A DNA stretch of 64,000 bases from Gloeocapsopsis sp. IPPAS B-1203 (lineage in GTDB: Bacteria; Cyanobacteriota; Cyanobacteriia; Cyanobacteriales; Chroococcidiopsidaceae). Where the stretch lies: positions 186,001 to 250,000 of the forward strand of contig NZ_PEIG01000007.1 of assembly GCF_002749975.1 (NCBI RefSeq), given 5' to 3'. Positions 1 to 8,045 of this stretch are shown here, one piece after another; positions within the stretch are counted from its first letter, which is position 1, and each line of letters opens with the position of its first letter. The notes under the pieces are model-generated. The model was given only the letters and a program-made list of their open reading frames with translations. It searched no databases and was not told the origin of the DNA. The position numbers and the translations under genes are program-made.

Positions 1-306
1 AAAAGTTCCTAAGGCGATCGCATTTTGTCTAGCAATAGTACCACTAGGTATTGGTCTTTCTGGTCGTTCTTGAGCGTCTAATTCGGCATCAAAGACATCA
101 TTAAAAACGACGCCACCACCATACAAACCACTTGTTGCCAGTAATAGCCAGACTAAAGGCAAAATATTGAGAAGATCTACTTGTCGCCACAATACTAAAC
201 CAGATGCCGCGAAGCCGACTAAAATATCTGCCCAAGCTGTGACAATGTTAGCAGGTCGCATCAGTTGCAAATAAGCCCGTGTTTGGCTTTTCGCTGCTTG
301 CAACAT
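1..306 (-). CDS. eboC: EboC, UbiA-family prenyltransferase-like membrane protein (partial, 3' end off window)
   Basis: The first 102 codons of a minus-strand gene starting at ATG 304-306 are visible; the rest lies beyond position 1. The protein has two hydrophobic segments and then the UbiA-type aspartate signature NDVFDAELD followed by RPERPIPSG. UbiA enzymes use such aspartates to bind Mg-prenyl diphosphate in the membrane. The upstream neighbours on the same strand are an EboB-like hydrolase and an EboA-like protein, which is the order of the ebo cluster known to be needed for export of the sunscreen scytonemin in Nostoc. The domain is seen directly. The Ebo assignment rests on that gene order. 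Confidence 0.85.
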   Translation of the reverse strand, partial: MLQAAKSQTRAYLQLMRPANIVTAWADILVGFAASGLVLWRQVDLLNILPLVWLLLATSGLYGGGVVFNDVFDAELDAQERPERPIPSGTIARQNAIALGTF

Positions 307-323
307 TGTTGTGTCTCCTAATT

Positions 324-360
324 GGGAATCGGTAATAGGTAATAGGTAATAGGTAATTGG
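324..360. repeat. Short tandem repeat GGTAATA/GGTAATT
   Basis: Heptamer-like GGTAATA/GGTAATT units are repeated in tandem between eboC and eboB. The same family recurs at 1303-1332, 36216-36244, 55687-55711, 59021-59056 and 59579-59608. Such short tandemly repeated repeats (STRRs) are typical of intergenic DNA in many cyanobacteria. Confidence 0.8.
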
Positions 361-392
361 TGTTGCTTGATACTGAAACTGAAATGCTTTCT

Positions 393-1301
393 CTACTCAA
401 TTAAGATTTGATCGCAGGTAGCTTCAACAACTGGGGTTTGTCCGCGTAAGACGGAGTTACCGTAATAGAGTTCGCGTTGATCGATTGTAGAAGTATTTAG
501 CCAGTCGGTTTCACTGAATTGATGGCTTTGACTATAGGCTGCTAAAGCATTTTCATAGCATACCGCCCTGACGTGGGCTTCAGGAATTCCGCGTTCAAGC
601 ATCAATTGGGCAGTTTTTGGTACAGCTAGCGGATCGCTCACACCCCAATCAGCACTACTATCAACAATAATGCGATCGCACCCATATTGACGGACAATCT
701 CAACCATCCGTGCATTACCCATTTTGGTATGTGGGTAAATTGTAAATGCTGCCCAGAACCCCCGTACTAGCACTTCTTCTACGGTTTCTTCATTGTTATG
801 GTCAATAATAACTCGTGATGGTGCTAAACCATATTCAACACAGCGATCCATACTTCGGCTAGCACCAGCTTTTTTATTGCGATGTGGTGTGTGAATCAAC
901 ACCAACATATCGAGTTCTTGGGCGAGTTCAAGTTGTTGACAAAAGTATTTGTCCTCAGCAGGTGTCATATCATCATAGCCAATTTCACCAATTGCCACGA
1001 CTCCTTCTTTACACGCATACAGTGGCAACAGTTCCATTACCATTTCGGCTAAAGCTTCGTTGTTTGCTTCTTTGGGGTTCAAGCCAATCGTACAATAGTG
1101 CTGAATACCAAACTGACTTGCCCGAAAGCGTTCCCAGCCAATAAGACTACTGAAGTAATCTTTAAATGATCCAGAACTTGTGCGCGGTTGCCCTAGCCAA
1201 AACGACGGTTCAATAACGGCGACAACACCATACTCGCGCATCACCATATAATCGTAAGTTGTCCGCGAAACCATGTGGATATGAGGGTCAATGAACATCA
1301 T
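393..1301 (-). CDS. eboB: EboB, TatD-like metal-dependent hydrolase
   Basis: This 302-residue protein has the TatD/amidohydrolase metal-ligand pattern: an N-terminal HIH (residues 7-9), GEIGYD near 105, IHTPH near 136, DHN near 165 and a late DSSADWG near 215. TatD enzymes are TIM-barrel metal-dependent hydrolases, often nucleases or lactonase-like. The substrate of EboB is not known. It lies between eboA and eboC on the same strand, with only STRR DNA in the gaps, so one transcript is likely. Conserved catalytic residues suggest an active enzyme. The Ebo name depends on the neighbourhood as well as the family. Confidence 0.85.
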   Translation of the reverse strand: MMFIDPHIHMVSRTTYDYMVMREYGVVAVIEPSFWLGQPRTSSGSFKDYFSSLIGWERFRASQFGIQHYCTIGLNPKEANNEALAEMVMELLPLYACKEGVVAIGEIGYDDMTPAEDKYFCQQLELAQELDMLVLIHTPHRNKKAGASRSMDRCVEYGLAPSRVIIDHNNEETVEEVLVRGFWAAFTIYPHTKMGNARMVEIVRQYGCDRIIVDSSADWGVSDPLAVPKTAQLMLERGIPEAHVRAVCYENALAAYSQSHQFSETDWLNTSTIDQRELYYGNSVLRGQTPVVEATCDQILIE

Positions 1302-1302
1302 A

Positions 1303-1332
1303 AGGTAATGGGTAATTGGTAATAGGTAATTG
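1303..1332. repeat. Short tandem repeat GGTAATG/GGTAATT
   Basis: Four consecutive GGTAAT-based heptamers separate eboA from eboB. They belong to the same STRR family as 324-360. Confidence 0.8.
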
Positions 1333-1349
1333 AGGAGAACGATTGCGAA

Positions 1350-2249
1350 TTATCGTACATCAGCGCCGAGGCGATCGCAGCTAAAGCTACTCCATGTCAG
1401 ATCGCCGTGATGAATTGCTGCTTGTAAATTTGGGTAACGTGCTAGTAATTCTTGGGCTTGTGGTAGGGGAGAGTGCGCACATGCTAAAGCTGCGGCTTCT
1501 TGCTGCACAATATCATCTGTTTCTAAGACTTCTGCCAAAACTTGCAACTCTTTAGCAGAATATCCAACAAAGCGCCATAGTTCAGGTGTCACACTTCGTT
1601 TTGCTGCCCAGCGTTCGCGTACATAATCAAGCAGCATTCTAGCTAACTCTGGATTGGCACGGCGATCGCTACCTTGAATAAGATACAACGGACTCTCCAC
1701 AAAAACTGCTTTGAGGATCATTTGATTCCAAGCAAGATCGTCAAAATATTCTGCTGGATAAGGATTACGCAAAGCAACAGCATCAAATACAGTTGTCATA
1801 TTACTTCGTACTCCCTCTGCTGCTCTAGCACAATGCTTTTCTGGATGTGGCAGTAAGGGTAAACTTTGATACAAGGCAACTAATTCTCTGACATCTGCTG
1901 TTGTGAAGACTTGTTCGAGTATCCATAAATATTTCTCAACATCTGCATGAGGTAAGGATAAAACAACCAACGCCCGCCCTGCTTGATCGACACTCCAGTG
2001 CTGAGGATTCCAACCAGGGCGAATTGTCTGGGCTGCTAGCAGATCTTCTGCTGATAGGGCTAATGATTTTTTACCAAGATAGCGAGGTACTGCACTAAAA
2101 GTTGTATAAAAGACTCGTTGTGTTGCTCCTTGAGCGATCTGGTTTCTTTTTTCTGCCAACCAACTTAGACTTGTATGAGGAATCTGCCGTGATAAGCAGT
2201 TGTGTAACAGTTTTGTTACTTGAATCACATCATAAGTTGCCGACTTCAT
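1350..2249 (-). CDS. eboA: EboA domain-containing protein
   Basis: This 299-residue, largely helical soluble protein has no signal peptide or clear membrane segment. It is leucine- and alanine-rich, and blocks such as PGWNPQHWSVDQAGRALV and NQMILKAVFV resemble the EboA family, which has no assigned biochemical activity. It is the first gene of the minus-strand set eboA-eboB-eboC, and a 700-base non-coding stretch upstream probably holds the promoter. In Nostoc the ebo genes are required for scytonemin monomer to reach the periplasm, and homologous clusters occur in other bacteria and algae. The call rests on sequence resemblance from memory plus the diagnostic order. Confidence 0.75.
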   Translation of the reverse strand: MKSATYDVIQVTKLLHNCLSRQIPHTSLSWLAEKRNQIAQGATQRVFYTTFSAVPRYLGKKSLALSAEDLLAAQTIRPGWNPQHWSVDQAGRALVVLSLPHADVEKYLWILEQVFTTADVRELVALYQSLPLLPHPEKHCARAAEGVRSNMTTVFDAVALRNPYPAEYFDDLAWNQMILKAVFVESPLYLIQGSDRRANPELARMLLDYVRERWAAKRSVTPELWRFVGYSAKELQVLAEVLETDDIVQQEAAALACAHSPLPQAQELLARYPNLQAAIHHGDLTWSSFSCDRLGADVR

Positions 2250-2913
2250 AAAGCTTGATACAATTAACTTCTCGCTAATCTTAATTTAAAGAGAACATAC
2301 TCCAAATCACCAAAACCGTAATGTATAAGTTTTGTTGATTTGGAATCTTGAGTACTGTACGAAGCTTTACTGAGAAAACGCTTGATGCTTGAGTTCGGAT
2401 TGCTGACGTGGTTCTTGTGACGACACTACAAGCAAGAATCTCACTGATGCTGCAATTTTACAATAGAAACTTAAAGAAAAATTAAATAATACAGTCTTAA
2501 GGGGCATTCGCTGATGCTATAACATGCACAGAAAATAGGTAAAGAGGGTAAGTTACTGATGTCTAGAGTTTTTGCGAACCAAGATTGCCAATTGCAAGTA
2601 TATAAATTAAAGAAACAGCTTTGTGAAAAAGACTTGCATAATTATTTTTTTTGCTACTGATAATTTAGATAGCAAGTATCTTAAGGAGCAACAGCCGTTA
2701 CAACTAATCGTTAAAGTAGCGATCGCATGATAGCCAGATAACTGGTCTGTCATAGCCAGGCACTTTGCTATTGATAGTTATGGATAAGTTTACTTATCAA
2801 ACAATTATGTAATGTTTTACGCACTCATTCTTTCTTGACCAGTGTTCAATTTCAGATTCTTAACAGCAAATGAATAGACGGAATACTAAGCAAAAGGAGT
2901 ACAAGAATTACTG
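2250..2913. other. Intergenic region between divergent eboA and the sigma-factor block
   Basis: About 660 AT-rich bases hold no convincing gene and no tRNA-like fold. The region must carry the eboA promoter (minus strand) and the promoter for the plus-strand sigma/CHAT block. A 33-codon open frame at 2560 follows a GAGGGT sequence, but no family is recognisable and I do not call it. Confidence 0.5.
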
Positions 2914-2964
2914 ATGAATTTTAGTTATTTAAAGTTCAATTTTACTTGTGTTCAACAGAGCTGA
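2914..2964 (+). CDS. Possible 16-residue leader peptide ahead of the sigma factor
   Basis: An AAGGAGT ribosome-binding sequence (2894-2900) precedes ATG 2914 by 13 bases, and the frame encodes MNFSYLKFNFTCVQQS. Its TGA stop (2962-2964) ends one base before ATG 2966 of the sigma-factor gene. No other strong ribosome-binding site lies just before 2966, so translation of the sigma factor may depend on coupling to this leader. It is too short to test by homology here. The leader could be fortuitous, in which case the alternative sigma start would be GTG 2948. Confidence 0.35.
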   Translation: MNFSYLKFNFTCVQQS

Positions 2965-2965
2965 T

Positions 2966-3604
2966 ATGGATCAACTAGAAACACAACTACGTCAGTTAAT
3001 AACAACAACTTGTCAATATAAACAATACAGTGTTGAACGCCAGCAAGGTTTAACAAAGATTGTGCGCGCGATCTACAAATCTGGCAAACTCTGGAAGGAT
3101 ACTTCTCCTTATTATGAGGATGCACTGCAGAAAACTTGGCTATATTTCTGCCGCAATTTGTGCGAAGCAAATACAGGGGAAAGATACGATCCAAATCGTA
3201 GTAGTGTGACTACTTGGCTAAATGCTTATTTGAGGCGACGGCTACAAGATTTTCGTGTAGAAGAATATGAAACTCTTACTCAAACTGCCTCATTTCAGAC
3301 CACAGAAGATGAGGTTATTGACACTACAGCTGCTTTGGTTGCACCACCTGATATTCCACCTATTCTAGAAATGACAATTACTTGGGCGAAAACTGACTTT
3401 GATGGCGAGTTACGTCGCGTTCATATTCAAGGACACCCGAAAGTTAATTGTCAAGTATTAATTTTACAAAGGCTACCTCCAGAAACAAGTTGGGAAAAGA
3501 TATCTGAAGAATACCAGATTTCAATTTCTACTCTGACAAGTTTTTATAGAAGGCAATGTATTCCTCGCTTGCGTAAATTTGGTGAATCTCAAGGTTATTT
3601 ATGA
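2966..3604 (+). CDS. Divergent sigma-70 family RNA polymerase sigma factor
   Basis: The 212-residue protein has an N-terminal helical part with a region-2-like block, YEDALQKTWLYFCRN (near 50-65), followed by TTWLNAYLRRRLQDF. A C-terminal helix-turn-helix like region 4 contains TSWEKISEEYQISISTLTSFYRR. This layout suits a small, ECF-like cyanobacterial sigma factor, though it is quite divergent and could be a sigma-like regulator. It is the first full gene of a four-gene plus-strand block with DUF1822, CHAT-CHASE2 and DUF928 proteins. I chose ATG 2966 over GTG 2948 because of the leader ORF ending at 2964; this is not certain. Its target promoters are unknown. Confidence 0.7.
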   Translation: MDQLETQLRQLITTTCQYKQYSVERQQGLTKIVRAIYKSGKLWKDTSPYYEDALQKTWLYFCRNLCEANTGERYDPNRSSVTTWLNAYLRRRLQDFRVEEYETLTQTASFQTTEDEVIDTTAALVAPPDIPPILEMTITWAKTDFDGELRRVHIQGHPKVNCQVLILQRLPPETSWEKISEEYQISISTLTSFYRRQCIPRLRKFGESQGYL

Positions 3605-3717
3605 TGAAGCTTTAAATGGTATATTAGTGCTTTTTTATTTGATTGCTACTTAAATATAAGTCAAAAAAATGCCGCAACTTGCAGGTAAAAAATAATACAA
3701 AATTGAGAATTTAAACT

Positions 3718-4689
3718 ATGCCTAAAAATACTAAGCAAATACAAGGATTTGCCTTGCCACTACCTATTACTCAAATTGCACAAGAAACTGCCCAAAAATT
3801 CATTGATCAAGTACAAGATTTTCCAGACAAGGTAGAAAAAATAAAATTAAATACCCTAGCTGTTTGCATAGTTGATAACTACTTACAGATGATGGGAATT
3901 AACACAAATATTACAGCTAGTGATAGTTGGAATCCAGTGCTGCGGTTGTGTGCTGATATTGCTGACTTAGAAGTGTCAGGACTTGGTCGTTTAGAGTGTC
4001 GCTGGCTACGATCGCCCTCAATGCAATGTGATATTCCCCCAGAAGTGTGGGAGGATCGAATTGGGTATGTTGTCGTACAGTTTGATGAAGCACTCCGCGA
4101 AGCAACATTATTAGGGTTTACTCCAAAAGCGATCGCGCAGTTACCGATTGACGAGTTACAACCACTCGAAGACTTACTCGCACATTTGAATGAATTAAGG
4201 TTGAATATCGATCAGCAACCATTAGTGCAGTTAAGTCAATGGTTTAATCAGGTTTTTGAGACAGAATGGCAAGCTATTGAAACAATTCTTGGATCGGCAC
4301 GAGCTAATTTAGCATTTAGTTTCCGCAGGTCTGATCCCTTAGTGGGAGGCACAAACGAGAATCGCGAAGACCGTGTTCGACGTGCTAAATTAATTGATTT
4401 AGGAATGCAACTAGCAGGTCACGCAGTAGCTTTGATTGTTGAACTGCGCTCGGTGTCTGACCAAAAGATGGATATTTTGCTACAAGTCCATCCTACAGGT
4501 AGTCAAATTTATTTACCAACCCAACTACAGCTAACTGTCTTGGATGCTTCTGAAGCAATTTTCCTTGAAGCTCAAGCAAGAAAAGCCGATAATTATATTC
4601 AATTACAGTTTAGTGGCAAACCAGGAGAAAAGTTTAGTGTGCGAGTAGCGCTTGGCAATGACAGTATAATAGAAAACTTTATGATTTAG
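3718..4689 (+). CDS. DUF1822 family protein
   Basis: This 323-residue protein has no signal peptide or membrane segment. It begins with an ALPLPITQIAQETAQKF block typical of the cyanobacterial DUF1822 family. The C-terminal 110 residues (from about 210) form a predicted beta-rich region with VRRAKLIDLGMQLAGHAV and QVHPTGSQIYLP. No catalytic motif is evident. In many cyanobacteria DUF1822 genes lie next to CHASE2/CHAT genes, and here one sits between a sigma factor and a CHAT-CHASE2 protein. A role as adaptor or sigma regulator, or as protease substrate, is inference from position only. It ends 30 bases before the next gene, so co-transcription is likely. Confidence 0.7.
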   Translation: MPKNTKQIQGFALPLPITQIAQETAQKFIDQVQDFPDKVEKIKLNTLAVCIVDNYLQMMGINTNITASDSWNPVLRLCADIADLEVSGLGRLECRWLRSPSMQCDIPPEVWEDRIGYVVVQFDEALREATLLGFTPKAIAQLPIDELQPLEDLLAHLNELRLNIDQQPLVQLSQWFNQVFETEWQAIETILGSARANLAFSFRRSDPLVGGTNENREDRVRRAKLIDLGMQLAGHAVALIVELRSVSDQKMDILLQVHPTGSQIYLPTQLQLTVLDASEAIFLEAQARKADNYIQLQFSGKPGEKFSVRVALGNDSIIENFMI

Positions 4690-4719
4690 TTTCATCACCG
4701 CGCCTGCAGGAACACCGTA

Positions 4720-7104
4720 GTGGCTAAGTTAGTTGTTTTAAAAGTAGGCGAAGGAAGCTTTGAGCAGGGATTCCCTGTAACGATGCAAATAGGAGAAGAA
4801 GGCGATTCTCCGGCAATCCAAACTTTAGGTAAGCTACCACCTGCTCCAGAAATTCCTCAATATTACAATTGCTGGCAATCAGCATATCTTTGTTTAGGTT
4901 GGTCTACCCGTCTAGAAGCAAAGCCTATTCAAGTAACAAACGTTTCAGTGATTGATGATTGCTGGCACGCTGTACAAGTTCTACGCAACCGTTTAAATAG
5001 CTGGATACACTCTGAGTCTTTTCGTTCGATTCGGGAAAAATGGTTAGAAAAATTGCTGCCATCAGATGAGATTCGAGTTATTTTGCAAACAGAAGATGAG
5101 CTTTTGCAACGCTTACCTTGGCATTTCTGCGATCTCTTCGAGCGTTACCCTAAAGCAGAAATTGCCCTTAGCACTCCAGCTTACGAACGAGTCAAACAAG
5201 TTTCTCAACTCAAAAATAAAGTCACTATTCTTGCCATTCTTGGTGATAGTACAGGAATCGATACCCAAGCAGATCGGGCTTTGTTAGAAAAACTGCCTGG
5301 CGCAACTGTGCAATTTTTAGTTGAACCACAACGCCAAGAACTCAACAATCAATTATGGAGCCAAGGCTGGGATATTCTTTTTTTTGCAGGGCATAGTTCA
5401 AGTTTGGCGAATGGAGATGGTCGAATTTGTATCAATCAAACTGATAGCTTGTCGATTAGTGACTTAAAATATGCACTCAAAACTGCTGTAGCACACGGCT
5501 TAAAGTTAGCAATTTTTAATTCTTGTGATGGTTTAGGATTAGCTCGCGAACTGGCTAACTTATATATTCCGCAAGTGATTGTCATGCGGGAGCCAGTACC
5601 AGATAAAGTCGCGCACGAGTTTCTCAAGAATTTTTTGTATACTTTCGCGGGTGGTCAGTCTTTTTATTTATCAGTACGCGAAGCACGCGAGCGTTTACAA
5701 GGATTAGAAGATCAGTATCCTTGTGCAAGTTGGCTACCTGTGATTTATCAAAATCCTGCAGAGAACCCGCCGCTGTGGACAGCCCTATCAAATCAACTTG
5801 CTGTTGATCGCAGTAGAAATTACCAACATCCTCGGAGATCGCTCAAAAAAATAGGATTACAGCGCCTACGGACAATAATGCTGACGAGTATAGCTGTAAC
5901 ATCTGTCATTTGGGGAGTGCGCCATTTAGGAGCATTACAACCTTTTGAACTGAAAGCCTTCGATCAACTAATGCGATTGCGATCGCATGAAGGAACTGAT
6001 CCGCGCTTATTGGTTGTCGCCATTACTGAAGACGATTTCAAAATACCAGAACAGAAAAATCGCACCGGATCGCTATCTGATTTAGCACTAGCACAACTTT
6101 TAGCAAAATTAGAGCAATATCAACCGCGAGCCATTGGTTTAGATATTTATCGCGAAGATGCCGTAAATCCTCAACAAGAAGATTTAGCAAAGTATATGCA
6201 ACAGAGCGATCGCTTTATTGCTGTATGTAAAATTAGCGATCCAACTGCAACTGAAGATCCGAGTGTGGCACCACCGCCTGAAGTTCCCGAAGCACGTCAA
6301 GGATTTAGTGATGTTGTTCTTGACCCTGATGGTATTCTCCGCCGATATCTTGTCGCAGTCAATCCGCATCCTGCTTCCATTTGCGGCGCACCTTATGCAT
6401 TTAGCACGCAACTTGCATTTCGTTACTTAGCGGCGAATGGGATTTTTCCTCAGTGGACACCTGAAGGACAATTACAGTTAGGTGATATTGTTTTACCGCG
6501 CTTGCACTCGCACACCGGAGGTTATCAAACAATTGATGCTGCAGGCTTTCAAATGCTGCTCAATTACAATTCTTACCAATCGCCAGAAAATATTGCGAGC
6601 AGAGTTACACTAACTGATGTTTTGCGGAATCGAGTTAGACCTGATGATGTTAAGAATAGGATCGTTTTGATTGGTGTGACTGCTCCTAGTGTTGGCGATT
6701 ATTTTGCGACACCTTATAGTACCGGTGGAGGGACGTATCAAAAAATGGCTGGCGTGTTTATCCACGCTCAAATGGTCAGTCAACTACTCAGTGTTGTCAA
6801 AAATCAACGACCACTGTTGTGGGTGTTACCGCAGTGGGGCGAATTATTATGGATTTGGGGCTGGTCGATTTTGGGTGGCTTACTTGCTTGGCGCTACCGT
6901 TCAGTATTACATCTAGAGCTAGCATTAGCAATTACAGTTATTGTGCTGTCTGCGCTATGCTCTATGTTCTTTTTACTTCAAAGCTGTTGGGTGCCGCTTG
7001 TACCATCAGGGTTAGCATTAGTTGCGACTAGCGCTGGTGTTATCGTACAAAATACCTCTCAAAAACAGGGACAAAGTACAAAACTCTACTCAGGGAGTAC
7101 TTAA
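4720..7104 (+). CDS. CHAT-CHASE2 membrane sensor protease-like protein
   Basis: The 794-residue protein starts at GTG 4720. Residues about 165-350 form a CHAT domain (caspase/separase clan) with the expected catalytic dyad: His225 in FFAGHSSS and Cys269 in FNSCDGLG. A membrane helix lies near 387-400. Residues about 405-700 are a CHASE2 extracytoplasmic sensor (FDQLMRLRSH, DPRLLVVAITEDDF, RIVLIGVTAPS). Three more membrane helices lie at about 705-780, with a short tail. In most CHASE2 proteins the output domain follows the three C-terminal helices; here it precedes the sensor, on what should be the cytoplasmic side. The gene stops one base before the DUF928 start. The natural ligand and substrate are unknown. 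Confidence 0.85.
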   Translation: MAKLVVLKVGEGSFEQGFPVTMQIGEEGDSPAIQTLGKLPPAPEIPQYYNCWQSAYLCLGWSTRLEAKPIQVTNVSVIDDCWHAVQVLRNRLNSWIHSESFRSIREKWLEKLLPSDEIRVILQTEDELLQRLPWHFCDLFERYPKAEIALSTPAYERVKQVSQLKNKVTILAILGDSTGIDTQADRALLEKLPGATVQFLVEPQRQELNNQLWSQGWDILFFAGHSSSLANGDGRICINQTDSLSISDLKYALKTAVAHGLKLAIFNSCDGLGLARELANLYIPQVIVMREPVPDKVAHEFLKNFLYTFAGGQSFYLSVREARERLQGLEDQYPCASWLPVIYQNPAENPPLWTALSNQLAVDRSRNYQHPRRSLKKIGLQRLRTIMLTSIAVTSVIWGVRHLGALQPFELKAFDQLMRLRSHEGTDPRLLVVAITEDDFKIPEQKNRTGSLSDLALAQLLAKLEQYQPRAIGLDIYREDAVNPQQEDLAKYMQQSDRFIAVCKISDPTATEDPSVAPPPEVPEARQGFSDVVLDPDGILRRYLVAVNPHPASICGAPYAFSTQLAFRYLAANGIFPQWTPEGQLQLGDIVLPRLHSHTGGYQTIDAAGFQMLLNYNSYQSPENIASRVTLTDVLRNRVRPDDVKNRIVLIGVTAPSVGDYFATPYSTGGGTYQKMAGVFIHAQMVSQLLSVVKNQRPLLWVLPQWGELLWIWGWSILGGLLAWRYRSVLHLELALAITVIVLSALCSMFFLLQSCWVPLVPSGLALVATSAGVIVQNTSQKQGQSTKLYSGST

Positions 7105-7105
7105 C

Positions 7106-7924
7106 ATGAATTTTTACTGGCAGTGTTACAAATTTGCCCTGATTGGGTTAGCAGTTATTGGTGTATTCCCAGCAAAAGTATACTCTGTTCCCAAAATAAA
7201 GGTAGAACAACAGGTCATCGCCAGTGCCACAGGGCAACTTAACTTTACTCCGCCTCCACCTCCAGTGAATATTGGAATTCCAGGCGATCGCACTGGTGCA
7301 GGTAGACGTGGCTGTTTAGTTAACAACGATTCAGTAGATAATAAGCAACTCACAGCTTTAGTGCCAATAACCAAAGCCGCTACAGGTTTAGAGGTAGTAT
7401 GGGGACTGACAACGGTTGAGCATCCCACCTTCTGGTTTTATGTACCTTATCGTGCTCAGGACGTCCATTCTGCTAGGTTTGTTTTACGCACAGCAGATAA
7501 TCAACTTGTTTATCAAACTTCAGTTTCACTGCCAAATAAGCCTGGGGTTATTAGTTTGACTTTGCCTACAACGGTAGCATTAGAAGTCACAAATCAATAT
7601 CACTGGTATTTCAACATTTATTGTGCCGAACGTAAGCCACCAACGGCTATTGTTCATGGCGGAATCCAAAGGCGTGCCATTACTCCCACCCTCGCTAGCC
7701 AATTAGCGCAAGCAACTCCACAACAACAAACACAGCTTTACTTTGCTAATGGATTTTGGTTTGATGCAGTAACGACACTAGGGCAGCTACACTACCACAA
7801 TCCAAGTGATATGGCAATAGCAAAAAATTGGACTGATGTATTGCGCTTTGTTGGCTTAGATGCGATCGCTTCTGAACCCATTGCCTCATGTTGCGATCTC
7901 ATGCAGCAAGTCAGAAGAGATTGA
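7106..7924 (+). CDS. DUF928 family secreted protein
   Basis: This 272-residue protein starts at ATG 7106, directly after the upstream stop at 7102-7104. A hydrophobic N-terminus (FALIGLAVIGVFPAKVYSV) looks like a signal peptide. It is followed by a proline run (PPPPPVNIGIPGDR), the conserved GAGRRGC motif and a beta-rich domain with FWFYVPY and YHWYFNIYC. These are features of DUF928, a cyanobacterial family of unknown activity often found with CHASE2 genes. The predicted export puts it on the same side of the membrane as the CHASE2 sensor, so it might modify or relay the stimulus. That role is inference. Confidence 0.8.
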   Translation: MNFYWQCYKFALIGLAVIGVFPAKVYSVPKIKVEQQVIASATGQLNFTPPPPPVNIGIPGDRTGAGRRGCLVNNDSVDNKQLTALVPITKAATGLEVVWGLTTVEHPTFWFYVPYRAQDVHSARFVLRTADNQLVYQTSVSLPNKPGVISLTLPTTVALEVTNQYHWYFNIYCAERKPPTAIVHGGIQRRAITPTLASQLAQATPQQQTQLYFANGFWFDAVTTLGQLHYHNPSDMAIAKNWTDVLRFVGLDAIASEPIASCCDLMQQVRRD

Positions 7925-7952
7925 TAAAGCTTGGCGAATAAATTCGCAGTTA

Positions 7953-8045
7953 AACAAACAAAGTCCACCTCCGTGGACTACATTAATGAGAGTGTAGCGG
8001 AGGCACACTTTGTTTGGGTAGCCCCGACTTCAGTCGGAGGGCATC
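7953..8045. repeat. Dispersed double-hairpin repeat, copy 1
   Basis: The element contains AGTCCACCTCCGTGGACT (a perfect stem), AAACAAAGT pairing with ACTTTGTTT around it, and a second hairpin CCCCGACTTCAGTCGGAGGG. It sits between two converging gene blocks, so it could also act as a bidirectional terminator. Related copies lie at 15948-15998, 25510-25613, 41168-41217 and 56243-56292. Confidence 0.8.

Noticed and set aside
324-360. Possible CRISPR array
   Set aside because: The tandem units are only seven bases with no spacers; they are STRRs. No cas gene was seen in the window, so the CHAT genes are not part of a visible CRISPR locus.
2560-2661. 33-codon open frame with GAGGGT upstream
   Set aside because: No recognisable family, low-complexity end, and no means here to test conservation.
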